Shown here one piece after another: positions 33,407 to 42,365 of a stretch of 64,000 nt of DNA. Numbering within the stretch: the stretch's first letter is position 1; each line of letters begins with the position of its first letter. The position numbers and the translations under genes are program-made. A model generated the notes under the pieces. That model saw only the letters and a list, made by a program, of their open reading frames with translations. It was not told the DNA's origin and made no database searches. Source of the stretch: Stenotrophomonas maltophilia (GTDB lineage: Bacteria; Pseudomonadota; Gammaproteobacteria; Xanthomonadales; Xanthomonadaceae); NCBI GenBank assembly GCA_900113425.1, contig FOZF01000001.1, positions 846,358 to 910,357 of the forward strand, in the 5' to 3' direction.

Positions 33407-33434
33407 AGGGTGGCCATAAGGTGGCAATAGGGTG
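33402..33434. repeat. Three tandem 11-bp repeats near attR
   Basis: GCCATAGGGTG (33402-33412), GCCATAAGGTG (33413-33423), GCAATAGGGTG (33424-33434), directly abutting. They lie 56 bp inside the right 48-bp repeat. A related copy is near the left end at 29257. This is the arrangement expected of integrase arm-type sites. Confidence 0.65.
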
Positions 33435-33441
33435 TGGAACG

Positions 33442-33474
33442 AAAAAGGGCCCACACCGCAAAGTGTAAGCCCTT
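33442..33474 (-). terminator. Terminator after the reconstituted tRNA-Pro
   Basis: On the minus strand AAGGGCTTACAC, loop, GTGTGGGCCCTT, TTTC. It is supplied by the element and replaces the chromosomal terminator now left at 29062-29089. Confidence 0.7.
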
Positions 33475-33490
33475 GTTCTATCAACAGTAT

Positions 33491-33567
33491 TGGTCGGGAC
33501 GGCCGGATTCGAACCGACGACCCTCTGCCCCCCAGGCAGATGCGCTACCAGGCTGCGCTACGCCCCG
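33491..33567 (-). tRNA. tRNA-Pro (GGG)
   Basis: A 77-nt gene with encoded CCA. Acceptor CGGGGCG pairs with CGTCCCG. The anticodon stem TCTGC/GCAGA holds loop CTGGGGG, giving anticodon GGG. Its 3' 48 bp (33491-33538) are the attachment repeat of the element. Confidence 0.97.
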
Positions 33568-33634
33568 ACTGATGCTGCGATGTTCCCGCCAGTGCGGCGG
33601 GGCGTGAAGTATAGCGGATCACGCGGGATTTGGG

Positions 33635-33991
33635 TCACCGGCGAAGCAATTGCAGCACTTCTTCCAGCTCCATCCGCACCTGCTTGATGATCTGGTTGCT
33701 CAGCGCCGATTCCTCGCGGGCATCGGGGCCGTCCAGACGCAGGCGGGCACCGCCGATCGTGTAGCCCTGTTCGTACAGCAGGCTGCGGATCTGCCGCACC
33801 ATCAGCACGTCATGGCGCTGGTAGTAGCGGCGGTTGCCGCGGCGCTTGGCCGGCTCCAGGCTGGGAAACTCGGTTTCCCAGTAGCGCAGCACGTGCGGCT
33901 TGACGTCGCACAGCTCGCTCACCTCACCGATGGTGAAGTAGCGCTTGGCCGGGATCGGCGGTAGTTCGCGGTTACTGCCCGGATCCAGCAT
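33635..33991 (-). CDS. MerR-family transcriptional regulator
   Basis: 118 residues. The MerR helix-turn-helix and wing are at about 17-85 ([35 protein letters not shown]). There is no metal-binding cysteine set in the short C-terminal coil. It overlaps ihfA by 20 bp and is the last gene of the thrS-pheT-ihfA run, a conserved gammaproteobacterial arrangement. The target is unknown. Confidence 0.93.
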   Translation of the reverse strand: MLDPGSNRELPPIPAKRYFTIGEVSELCDVKPHVLRYWETEFPSLEPAKRRGNRRYYQRHDVLMVRQIRSLLYEQGYTIGGARLRLDGPDAREESALSNQIIKQVRMELEEVLQLLRR

Positions 33992-34271
33992 AAGCTTCCA
34001 CCCTTTCCTTGAGCTTCTGGCCCGGACGGAAGGTGACCACCGTACGGGCGGAAATCGGAATTTCCTCGCCGGTCTTCGGATTGCGGCCCGGGCGCTGGTT
34101 CTTGCGCCGCAGGTCGAAATTGCCGAAGCCCGACAGCTTCACCTGACGTCCCTGTTCCAATGCTTCACGCAGCACATCGAAAAACGCGTCGACGAATTCC
34201 TTGGCTTCACGCTTGTTCAGACCGACTTCGTCGAACAGCTTTTCCGCCATCTCCGCCTTGGTCAATGCCAT
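33972..34271 (-). CDS. ihfA: Integration host factor subunit alpha
   Basis: 99-residue HU/IHF-type DNA-bending protein. [20 protein letters not shown] and the beta-arm region [18 protein letters not shown] are canonical. It bends DNA at WATCAANNNNTTR-like sites with IhfB and supports site-specific recombination, including tyrosine-integrase reactions. It is 27 bp downstream of pheT, the usual place. Confidence 0.97.
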   Translation of the reverse strand: MALTKAEMAEKLFDEVGLNKREAKEFVDAFFDVLREALEQGRQVKLSGFGNFDLRRKNQRPGRNPKTGEEIPISARTVVTFRPGQKLKERVEAYAGSGQ

Positions 34272-34298
34272 TGCCTGCTACCCCCGAGTGCTGCCCGC

Positions 34299-36680
34299 TC
34301 AGCCGCGGATCCGGGCGTGGTGTTCACGCTCGATGGCGGTGACCGCCTCGGCCACCACCGCATCCACGTCGCGGTCCGTCAGAGTGCGCGACTTGTCCTG
34401 CAAAATCAAGCCCATAGCGAGACTCTTGAATCCCGGCTCGACCCCCTGGCCCACATAGCGGTCGAACAGGTTCAGCTCGCGCAGGAGCGGGCCGGCGGCC
34501 TGGCGGACCGTGGCGGCCAGATCGCTCCAGGCCACCTGTTCCGGCACCAGGAACGCCAGGTCGCGGCGCACCGCCGGGAAGCGCGACAGCTCGCCGGCAC
34601 GCGGCAGGCGGCGCGCCGACAGCGGCTCCAGGTCCAGCTCGAAGGCGTAGACGTCGGCCTCGATGTCCATCGCCTTGGCCAGGCGCGGGTGGATCTGGCC
34701 GATCCAGCCGATCGCAACCCCGTCGCGGAACACCTCGGCCGAGCGCGCCGGGTGGCCATGCGCACGGCTCGACGGGCGGAACTCCAGCGAGGCACCACTG
34801 GCGGCGGCCAGGGACTCCAGATCCCCCTTCAGGTCATGGAAATCGACCTTGCGGGACGGCAGGCCCCACTGCACCGCCTGCGCATCGCCGCACACCGCGG
34901 CCGCGACACGCAGGGTTTCCAGCGGCGCCGGCTGGCCCTCCCCAGCCTGGCGGGCGAACACGCGGCCGATCTCGAACAGGCGCACCCGGCTCAGCTGGCG
35001 CGCGGCATTGCGGCCCAGCGTGGCCACCAGGCCCGGCAGCAGCGACGGGCGCATCACCGCCAGTTCGGCCGACAGCGGATTGGCCAGCGGCACCAGATCG
35101 TCGCGCAGCTGCCATTGGGTCAGCAGCGCATCGTCGACGAAGGCGAAATTGAGGGTTTCCTGCAGGTCGCGCGCGATCAGCTGGCGACGCACACTGAGGG
35201 TGTCGAGCTGGGTCTCGCTCGGCATCGCCACGCGCGCGGCACCGCCCGGCAGGGTGGTGGGAATCTGCTCGTAGCCATGGATGCGGGCCAGCTCTTCGAT
35301 CAGGTCCTCTTCGATGGCGATATCGAAACGGCGGCTCGGTGCGGTGACCTGCCAGCCGTCGGCCGTGGCGACCACCTCCATGCCCAGCGCGCGCAGGATG
35401 CGCTCCACTTCGGCATCCTCGATGGTGATGCCGAGCACGCGGGTAATACGCGCGCGGCGCAGCGCGATGGTGGCCGGCTGGGGCAGGTCGGCCTCGCGCA
35501 CGGCCTCGGTGACCGGTGCCGGGGTGCCGCCGGCCAGGTCCAGCACCAGGCGGGTGGCGTACTCGATGGCGGTGCGCGGCAGCGCCGGATCGACGCCGCG
35601 CTCGAAGCGGTGGCCGGCATCGGTATGCAGGCCCAGCTTGCGGCCACGGCCCATGATCGCTGCCGGCGCGAAGTGCGCCGCCTCCAGGAACACGCTGGTG
35701 GTGGCGTCGGTCACACGGGAATCGAAGCCCCCCATCAGACCCGCCAGGCCCACCGCGCGATCAGCATCGGTCACGACCAGGAAACTGTCGTCCAGCACGG
35801 CATCGCGGCCATCGAGCAGCTTCAGGTTCTCGCCTGCGCGTGCGCGCCGCACGGCGATGCTGCCCTGCAGGGTACCCAGGTCATAGGCATGCATCGGCTG
35901 ACCCAGTTCCAGCATCACGTACTGGGTGATGTCGACCAGCAGCGACACCGGACGCACGCCACTGCGGCGCAGGCGCTCGGCCATCCACAGCGGGGTCTTC
36001 GCCGCAGGGTTCAGGCCCTCGATGACGCGCCCCAGGTAACGCGGCGCCTCGGCGCCGGCGTCGAGCCGGATCGACAGCTCGCGGCTGCCGACGGCAGCGA
36101 CCGGTGCTGCCGCGAAGTCCAGCACCTGGCTGCGGGTGGCGGCCGCCACGTCGTAGGCGATGCCGCGCACGCTGAAACAGTCGGCACGGTTCGGGGTCAG
36201 CTTGATCTCGATGCTGGCATCAGGCAGGCCCAGGTAGTCGACCAGGGTCTGGCCAACCGGGGCATCCGCAGGCAGTTCCAGCAGGCCGGAAGCATCGTTG
36301 TCCAGGCCCAGTTCCTTCGCCGAGCACAGCATGCCGTTGGATTCGACACCCCGCAGCTTGGCCGGCTTGATCTTCAGTTCGCCGATCTGCGCACCGACCA
36401 TCGCCAGCGGCGCGACCAGGCCCGGCCGCGCGTTCGGCGCGCCACAGACGATCTGCAGCAGTTCGCCCTGCCCGGCATCGACCCGGCAGACCTGCAGGCG
36501 GTCCGCTTCGGGATGGCGCACGGCCTCGACGATGCGCGCCACCACCACGTGCTGCAGGCCCTCGCCCAACGCGGTCACGTCTTCCACTTCCAGGCCGATC
36601 GCGGTCAGCACCGCACTCAGCTCATCGCGCGACGCGCGGGTGGGGACGTGGCTGCGCAGCCAGTTTTCGGAGAATTTCAT
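34299..36680 (-). CDS. pheT: Phenylalanine--tRNA ligase beta subunit
   Basis: 793-residue beta subunit of the alpha2-beta2 synthetase. It has the N-terminal tRNA-binding OB domain (about 39-150), the B3/B4 editing domain, B5 (helix-turn-helix-like) and the C-terminal ferredoxin-fold anticodon-binding domain. It binds tRNA-Phe and hydrolyses mischarged Tyr-tRNA-Phe. It lies 85 bp downstream of pheS. Confidence 0.97.
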   Translation of the reverse strand: MKFSENWLRSHVPTRASRDELSAVLTAIGLEVEDVTALGEGLQHVVVARIVEAVRHPEADRLQVCRVDAGQGELLQIVCGAPNARPGLVAPLAMVGAQIGELKIKPAKLRGVESNGMLCSAKELGLDNDASGLLELPADAPVGQTLVDYLGLPDASIEIKLTPNRADCFSVRGIAYDVAAATRSQVLDFAAAPVAAVGSRELSIRLDAGAEAPRYLGRVIEGLNPAAKTPLWMAERLRRSGVRPVSLLVDITQYVMLELGQPMHAYDLGTLQGSIAVRRARAGENLKLLDGRDAVLDDSFLVVTDADRAVGLAGLMGGFDSRVTDATTSVFLEAAHFAPAAIMGRGRKLGLHTDAGHRFERGVDPALPRTAIEYATRLVLDLAGGTPAPVTEAVREADLPQPATIALRRARITRVLGITIEDAEVERILRALGMEVVATADGWQVTAPSRRFDIAIEEDLIEELARIHGYEQIPTTLPGGAARVAMPSETQLDTLSVRRQLIARDLQETLNFAFVDDALLTQWQLRDDLVPLANPLSAELAVMRPSLLPGLVATLGRNAARQLSRVRLFEIGRVFARQAGEGQPAPLETLRVAAAVCGDAQAVQWGLPSRKVDFHDLKGDLESLAAASGASLEFRPSSRAHGHPARSAEVFRDGVAIGWIGQIHPRLAKAMDIEADVYAFELDLEPLSARRLPRAGELSRFPAVRRDLAFLVPEQVAWSDLAATVRQAAGPLLRELNLFDRYVGQGVEPGFKSLAMGLILQDKSRTLTDRDVDAVVAEAVTAIEREHHARIRG

Positions 36681-36765
36681 GTTGTCACCCTGGTGGACCC
36701 GGCGCAGGCGCCTGGGCCGTCGAATGTTTGAGTCCGCCAGGCTGGGCCCGGCGTTGCCGAATGCG

Positions 36766-38311
<1,546 letters not shown>

Positions 38312-38321
38312 GTGTCAGTCC

Positions 38322-38519
38322 TCAGAGGTAGGGAAGCATGCGGTCCAGACGGCCTGCGTCTTCTGCACGGACATGGCCCGTCTGACGCAGATTACGCTTC
38401 CGCTTGGTCGCCTTCTTGGTGAGGATGTGGCTACGATTTGCGTGGCCGCACTTGTACTTGCCGGACGCGGTCTTGCGGAAGCGCTTGGCCGCCGCCCGGT
38501 TGGTCTTGATCTTGGGCAT
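38322..38519 (-). CDS. rpmI: 50S ribosomal protein L35
   Basis: 65 residues, [21 protein letters not shown]..., of normal length and the expected Lys/Arg-rich content. Translation is likely under L20 control through the unusually long upstream leader (352 bp from infC). Confidence 0.98.
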   Translation of the reverse strand: MPKIKTNRAAAKRFRKTASGKYKCGHANRSHILTKKATKRKRNLRQTGHVRAEDAGRLDRMLPYL

Positions 38520-38871
38520 TGCTATGTCCTTGATGGTGTTTTTTTACTGACCAGGGCGGTGGCTGCGCCACGCTTTCCGTCCGTGCCCTTGCCTGCTTTT
38601 AAGCCCTGCCTCCCCGGGGGAGTGGGCCGGTCCTGTTGCCGTATTCAGTAAAACAGAGAAAACAGCACCCGGCGAACCGGGCCGCCCATTATGCCCGCCC
38701 TTCCCGACCGATGCAAACCTTTGATCGGCTGGGAGTTGGGGCAGCCATCGAGGGACGATGCCGGGCGCGCCCGGGCGTCTCGCCACGACCCGAGACCGGG
38801 CCCATGACGAACAAAGCCGGGCATGCGCCCGGCTCTGCAGGGAGGCGGCCGGGCAGCTGCCCGACAGGCCC
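38520..38871. other. 352-bp spacer between infC and rpmI
   Basis: Holds no supported gene. Near infC a minus-strand hairpin AGCCGGGC-GCA-TGCCCGGCT followed by TTGTTC (+ 38812-38835) may end part of the infC transcript. Closer to rpmI an A/T-richer stretch (38641-38665) could hold a promoter. The size suits an L20-responsive leader as in E. coli, though I could not fold the pseudoknot by eye. Confidence 0.5.
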
Positions 38872-39396
38872 TTACTTCTTCTTCGGCGCGATCATCATCA
38901 CCATCTGACGCCCTTCCAGGCGCGGACGGGATTCGATGACGATGTCCTCACCCAGATCGGCTTCGATCCGGTTGGCCATTTCGCGGCCCAGTTCCTGGTG
39001 GCTCATTTCACGGCCACGGAAGCGGATGTTGACCTTGATCTTGTCGCCCTCTTCGAGGAAACCGCGCATCTTGCGCAGCTTGATCTGGTAGTCGCCCTCG
39101 TCCGTGACCGGACGGAACTTCACTTCCTTGATCTCGACCTGCTTGGTCTTCTTCTTGGCCTCGCTGGCCTTCTTCTGCGCTTCGAACTTGAACTTGCCGA
39201 AGTCCATGATCTTGCAGACCGGCGGATCGGCCTGCGGCTGGATTTCGACCAGGTCCAGGCCTTCGTCTTCAGCCATGGACAGCGCTTCGTCGCGCGACAA
39301 CACGCCGATCATTTCTCCGTCACTGCCGATCACGCGGACGCGCGGCACCCGGATTTCCTGATTCTTGCGGTTCTGTTTGTTGTCAGGGGTACTGAT
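38872..39396 (-). CDS. infC: Translation initiation factor IF-3
   Basis: 174 residues if translation starts at ATC 39396 ([23 protein letters not shown] follows in pieces of the known IF-3 N-terminus). A GGGAG ribosome binding site lies 8 nt before that ATC, and no ATG or GTG upstream of the conserved residues fits. The nearest GTG (39348) would cut off the first part of the N-domain. Rare AUU/AUC-type starts are a known infC feature that lets IF-3 repress its own mRNA. The gene is 63 bp after thrS. Confidence 0.95.
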   Translation of the reverse strand: MSTPDNKQNRKNQEIRVPRVRVIGSDGEMIGVLSRDEALSMAEDEGLDLVEIQPQADPPVCKIMDFGKFKFEAQKKASEAKKKTKQVEIKEVKFRPVTDEGDYQIKLRKMRGFLEEGDKIKVNIRFRGREMSHQELGREMANRIEADLGEDIVIESRPRLEGRQMVMMIAPKKK

Positions 39397-39459
39397 ATTG
39401 CAATCTCCCAGAGGAATCGAACCGGCCTGCGCACCCTCTGGCGCGCGGGCCGGACCCTA

Positions 39460-41364
39460 TCAAACCGCGCTCTCGGCCTGCAGCCGCGAGATGAAGGCCT
39501 CGACGCTCATGCTGCCCAGGTCCTCGCCGGAACGCGTACGCACGGCAACCGCGCCGTTTTCCTTTTCACGGTCTCCAACGACCAGCAGGTACGGCACGCG
39601 CTGCAGCGTGTGCTCGCGAATCTTATAGCCGATCTTCTCGTTACGCAAATCGGCGATGACTCGGAAGCCTTGATCCGCAAGGGTTTTGCGAACCTGATCA
39701 ACGTATTCAGCCTGGGCGTCGGTAATGTTGGCCACCACCACCTGGGTCGGCGCCAGCCAGGCCGGGAACTGGCCGGCATGGTGCTCGATCAGGATGCCGA
39801 TGAAGCGCTCCATGGAGCCGACGATCGCCCGGTGCAGCATGACCGGGTGCTTCTTCTGGCTGTTCTCGTCCACGTACTCGGCGCCCAGGCGGCCGGGCAT
39901 CATGAAGTCGACCTGCATCGTGCCCAGCTGCCAGGTACGGCCGATGGCGTCCTTCAGGTGGTACTCGATCTTCGGGCCGTAGAAGGCGCCCTCGCCCGGC
40001 AGTTCCTGCCACTCCACGCCGCAGCTGGCCAGCGCCGAGCGCAGTGCGCCCTCGGCCTTGTCCCAGGTGGCGTCATCACCCAGCCGCGATTCCGGGCGCA
40101 GCGCGATCTTGATCTGGATCTCCTCGAAGCCGAAGTGCCGGTAGACCGCCAGCGCCTGCTGGTGGAAGGCGGTCACTTCGGATTCGATCTGCGCCTCGGT
40201 GCAGAACACATGGCCGTCGTCCTGGGTGAAGCCGCGCACGCGCAGGATGCCGTGCAGTGCGCCGGAGGGCTCGTTGCGGTGGCAGGAGCCGAACTCACCG
40301 TAGCGGATCGGCAGGTCGCGGTAGCTGTGCAGGCCCTGGTTGAACACCTGGACGTGACCCGGGCAGTTCATCGGCTTGACCGCGTAGGTGCGCTTTTCCG
40401 ACTCGGTGAAGAACATGTTGTCCTGGTAGTTGTCCCAGTGACCGGACTTCTTCCACAGGCTCACGTCCAGGATCTGCGGGCAGCGCACTTCGCCGTAGCC
40501 GCTGTTGCGATAGACCTTGCGCATGTACTGCTCGACCACCTGCCACAGCGCCCAGCCCTTGGGGTGCCAGAACACCAGGCCCGGCGCCTCTTCCTGCAGG
40601 TGGAACAGGTCCTGCTGCTTGCCGATGCGGCGGTGGTCGCGCATTTCGGCTTCCTCGATGCGCTTGATGTAGGCATCGAGCTGCTTCTTGTCGGCCCAGG
40701 CGGTGCCGTAGATGCGCTGCAGCTGCTCGTTCTGCGCGTCACCACGCCAGTACGCACCGGAAATGCGGGTCAGCTTGAAGGCCTTCAGGAAGCGCGTGTT
40801 CGGCACGTGCGGGCCACGGCACATGTCCACGTACTCCTGGTGGTAGTACATGCCCATGGCCTGGATGTCGTCGGACATGTCCTCGATCAGGCGCAGCTTG
40901 TAGTCCTCGCCACGCGCCTTGAAGATCTCGATCACTTCCGCGCGCGGCGTCATCTTCTTGATGACGTCGTAGTCCTGGGCGATCAGCTCACCCATGCGCT
41001 TCTCGATCGCGGCCATGTCGTCCGGGGTGAACGGGCGCTCGGAGTAGATGTCGTAGTAGAAGCCCTCGGCGATCACCGGGCCGATGACCATCTTCACGTC
41101 CGGGTACAGCTGCTTGACGGCATGGCCGACCAGATGGGCGCAGGAGTGGCGGATGATCTCCACGCCCTCCTCGTCCTTGGCGGTGATGATGCGCAGGCTG
41201 GCATCGTGATCGATGACGTCACTGGCATCGACCAGCACGCCATCGACCGAGCCGGCGATGGTCGCCTTGGCCAGACCGGCACCGATCGACTGGGCGACGT
41301 CCATGACGCTGACGGGGTTTTCGAACTCGCGGCGGCTGCCGTCGGGAAGGGTAATGTTGATCAT
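39460..41364 (-). CDS. thrS: Threonine--tRNA ligase
   Basis: 634 residues from ATG 41364. It has an N-terminal TGS domain (about 1-62), an editing domain with HSCAHL (His/Cys site), a class II catalytic core ([29 protein letters not shown]) and a C-terminal anticodon-binding domain. It charges tRNA-Thr and edits Ser-tRNA-Thr. The 70-nt region upstream contains a terminator and, before that, a Thr-rich leader peptide, suggesting attenuation. Confidence 0.98.
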   Translation of the reverse strand: MINITLPDGSRREFENPVSVMDVAQSIGAGLAKATIAGSVDGVLVDASDVIDHDASLRIITAKDEEGVEIIRHSCAHLVGHAVKQLYPDVKMVIGPVIAEGFYYDIYSERPFTPDDMAAIEKRMGELIAQDYDVIKKMTPRAEVIEIFKARGEDYKLRLIEDMSDDIQAMGMYYHQEYVDMCRGPHVPNTRFLKAFKLTRISGAYWRGDAQNEQLQRIYGTAWADKKQLDAYIKRIEEAEMRDHRRIGKQQDLFHLQEEAPGLVFWHPKGWALWQVVEQYMRKVYRNSGYGEVRCPQILDVSLWKKSGHWDNYQDNMFFTESEKRTYAVKPMNCPGHVQVFNQGLHSYRDLPIRYGEFGSCHRNEPSGALHGILRVRGFTQDDGHVFCTEAQIESEVTAFHQQALAVYRHFGFEEIQIKIALRPESRLGDDATWDKAEGALRSALASCGVEWQELPGEGAFYGPKIEYHLKDAIGRTWQLGTMQVDFMMPGRLGAEYVDENSQKKHPVMLHRAIVGSMERFIGILIEHHAGQFPAWLAPTQVVVANITDAQAEYVDQVRKTLADQGFRVIADLRNEKIGYKIREHTLQRVPYLLVVGDREKENGAVAVRTRSGEDLGSMSVEAFISRLQAESAV

Positions 41365-41431
41365 CGCAGTGGCTTCGTGCGGGGCCCGCGCTGCGGGCTG
41401 GAAAGCGGCTCCGGGCAGGCGCCCGGGCAAT

Positions 41432-41452
41432 AAAAAAGCGCCGCGAGGGCGC
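41432..41452 (-). terminator. Attenuator terminator in the thrS leader
   Basis: On the minus strand GCGCC-CTCGC-GGCGC followed by TTTTTT, 28 nt after the stop of the Thr-rich leader peptide and 68 nt before the thrS start. A terminator inside the leader of an essential gene only makes sense if it is conditional. Confidence 0.75.
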
Positions 41453-41479
41453 CTGGAACGCAGGGCCTTCGGGGGCAGG

Positions 41480-41506
41480 TCAACCGTGGGCGGTGGTAGT
41501 GCTCAT
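41480..41506 (-). CDS. Threonine-rich leader peptide of thrS (MSTTTAHG)
   Basis: ATG 41506 to TGA 41480: Met-Ser-Thr-Thr-Thr-Ala-His-Gly. Three successive Thr codons (ACT ACC ACC) are the hallmark of an amino-acid-sensing leader peptide. It lies about 55 nt after the predicted transcription start and just before a Rho-independent terminator. A GAG 8 nt upstream of the ATG is a weak ribosome binding site. Confidence 0.7.
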   Translation of the reverse strand: MSTTTAHG

Positions 41507-41567
41507 GTCGCACGCTCGGCCGGCGCTGGGCGCGGGCCACCTTGTTCCAGTCAGGATAATGACTGCG

Positions 41568-41596
41568 ATTTTAGACCAGTGCGCGGGAAAGCCCAA
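41568..41596 (-). promoter_or_regulatory. Predicted promoter of the thrS operon
   Basis: On the minus strand TTGGGC (41596-41591), 17-bp spacer, TAAAAT (41573-41568). It places the start near 41561, giving a leader of about 195 nt that includes the Thr leader peptide and the terminator. Confidence 0.6.
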
Positions 41597-41795
41597 GCAC
41601 TACCCGTCGCGCCCCTGAATGGCCGTCGCTGGCAGCCTGAAATCGCAATGATTACCATATCCACGCAGCCCGCCCCGTGCCAGCCTGCCCGCTTTCCCCC
41701 CAGGACCTCGTGATGCGCCACCCGCTCCGACCGGCCTACGCCGGCCCCGCCCGTGTCCCGCGTTCGCCGCCCTCGCGCCGCGCAGGCTACCGGCA

Positions 41796-42092
41796 ATGAT
41801 CACTGTCGGCCTTTCCACGCTCGGCTTCTGCAGCCTGGGCGTGCTGTCTGCGATGTTCTCGGCGACGGCCTTCTATGCCGCCTCGCCGCATTGCCGCTGG
41901 CCGCGCCTGCGCCGGGCCGGCCGGCTCGGCCGACAGATCGGCCTGGTTGCCGCTGCGGCCGCACTGTGGCTGTGGATGGCCGAACTGGGCTTCGCCGCCG
42001 GGCTGGTGGCGATGCTGTGCACCTGGATGCTGGCGGCGATGCTGCTGCCGGCCATCGCCGCCTGGCACCGCCCCGGCGTGGAGCCGCGCTGA
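41796..42092 (+). CDS. DUF3325 membrane protein (iron-uptake associated)
   Basis: 98 residues with three hydrophobic segments. The pattern (AAAAALWLWMAELGFAAGLV) matches small DUF3325 proteins found beside siderophore-receptor and PepSY genes. Its stop overlaps the next start (TGATG). Two Fur-box-like sequences lie in the 230 bp upstream. The function is not established biochemically. Confidence 0.65.
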   Translation: MITVGLSTLGFCSLGVLSAMFSATAFYAASPHCRWPRLRRAGRLGRQIGLVAAAAALWLWMAELGFAAGLVAMLCTWMLAAMLLPAIAAWHRPGVEPR

Positions 42093-42355
42093 TGTGGGCC
42101 CGCGCCCTCGCCGGTATCTTCGCCGGCTTCCTGCTGGCCGCGGCCGCCACCGGACTGGTGGCCTGGCTGCCGCCCGGCCCATGGCAGCACGCCCTGGTAC
42201 CGGCCCTGATCGCCTTCATCCCGCTGTGGATGCTGGCCGCCCTCTGGGCGTTCAGCTTCCGCCGCGCCGCGCACGCCTGGCTGGCACTGGCCGGCAGTGC
42301 TGGCGCCGGCTTTGCCGTGCTCGGCCTGCTGCGCCTGGCCGGTGCGGTGCAATGA
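42092..42355 (+). CDS. DUF3649 membrane protein (iron-uptake associated)
   Basis: 87 residues with three hydrophobic helices, MWARALAGIFAGFLLAAAAT..., fits the DUF3649 family. It is the middle gene of a DUF3325-DUF3649-PepSY cluster, a combination repeatedly linked to ferric-siderophore uptake or periplasmic iron release. It overlaps the preceding gene by one base and lies 10 bp before the PepSY gene. Confidence 0.65.
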   Translation: MWARALAGIFAGFLLAAAATGLVAWLPPGPWQHALVPALIAFIPLWMLAALWAFSFRRAAHAWLALAGSAGAGFAVLGLLRLAGAVQ

Positions 42356-42365
42356 GACCGTCCCC

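Larger units (their letters stand above)
29107..33538. mobile_element. Integrated element in tRNA-Pro(GGG), about 4.4 kb
   Basis: Bounded by 48-bp direct repeats. The intact tRNA-Pro lies at the right end and a 3' fragment at the left, the usual outcome of site-specific integration into a tRNA 3' end. It contains a tyrosine recombinase, six other probable genes and no replication, packaging or transfer genes. Base composition is visibly lower in GC than the flanks, especially 29880-30720. It may be a decayed prophage or a minimal passenger element. Confidence 0.88.

Noticed and set aside
33945..36731. 928-codon open frame on the plus strand opposite pheT
   Set aside because: Antisense shadow of a GC-rich gene. 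It has no ribosome binding site or recognisable domain, and the product is rich in Arg, His and Gln. pheT is certain on the other strand.
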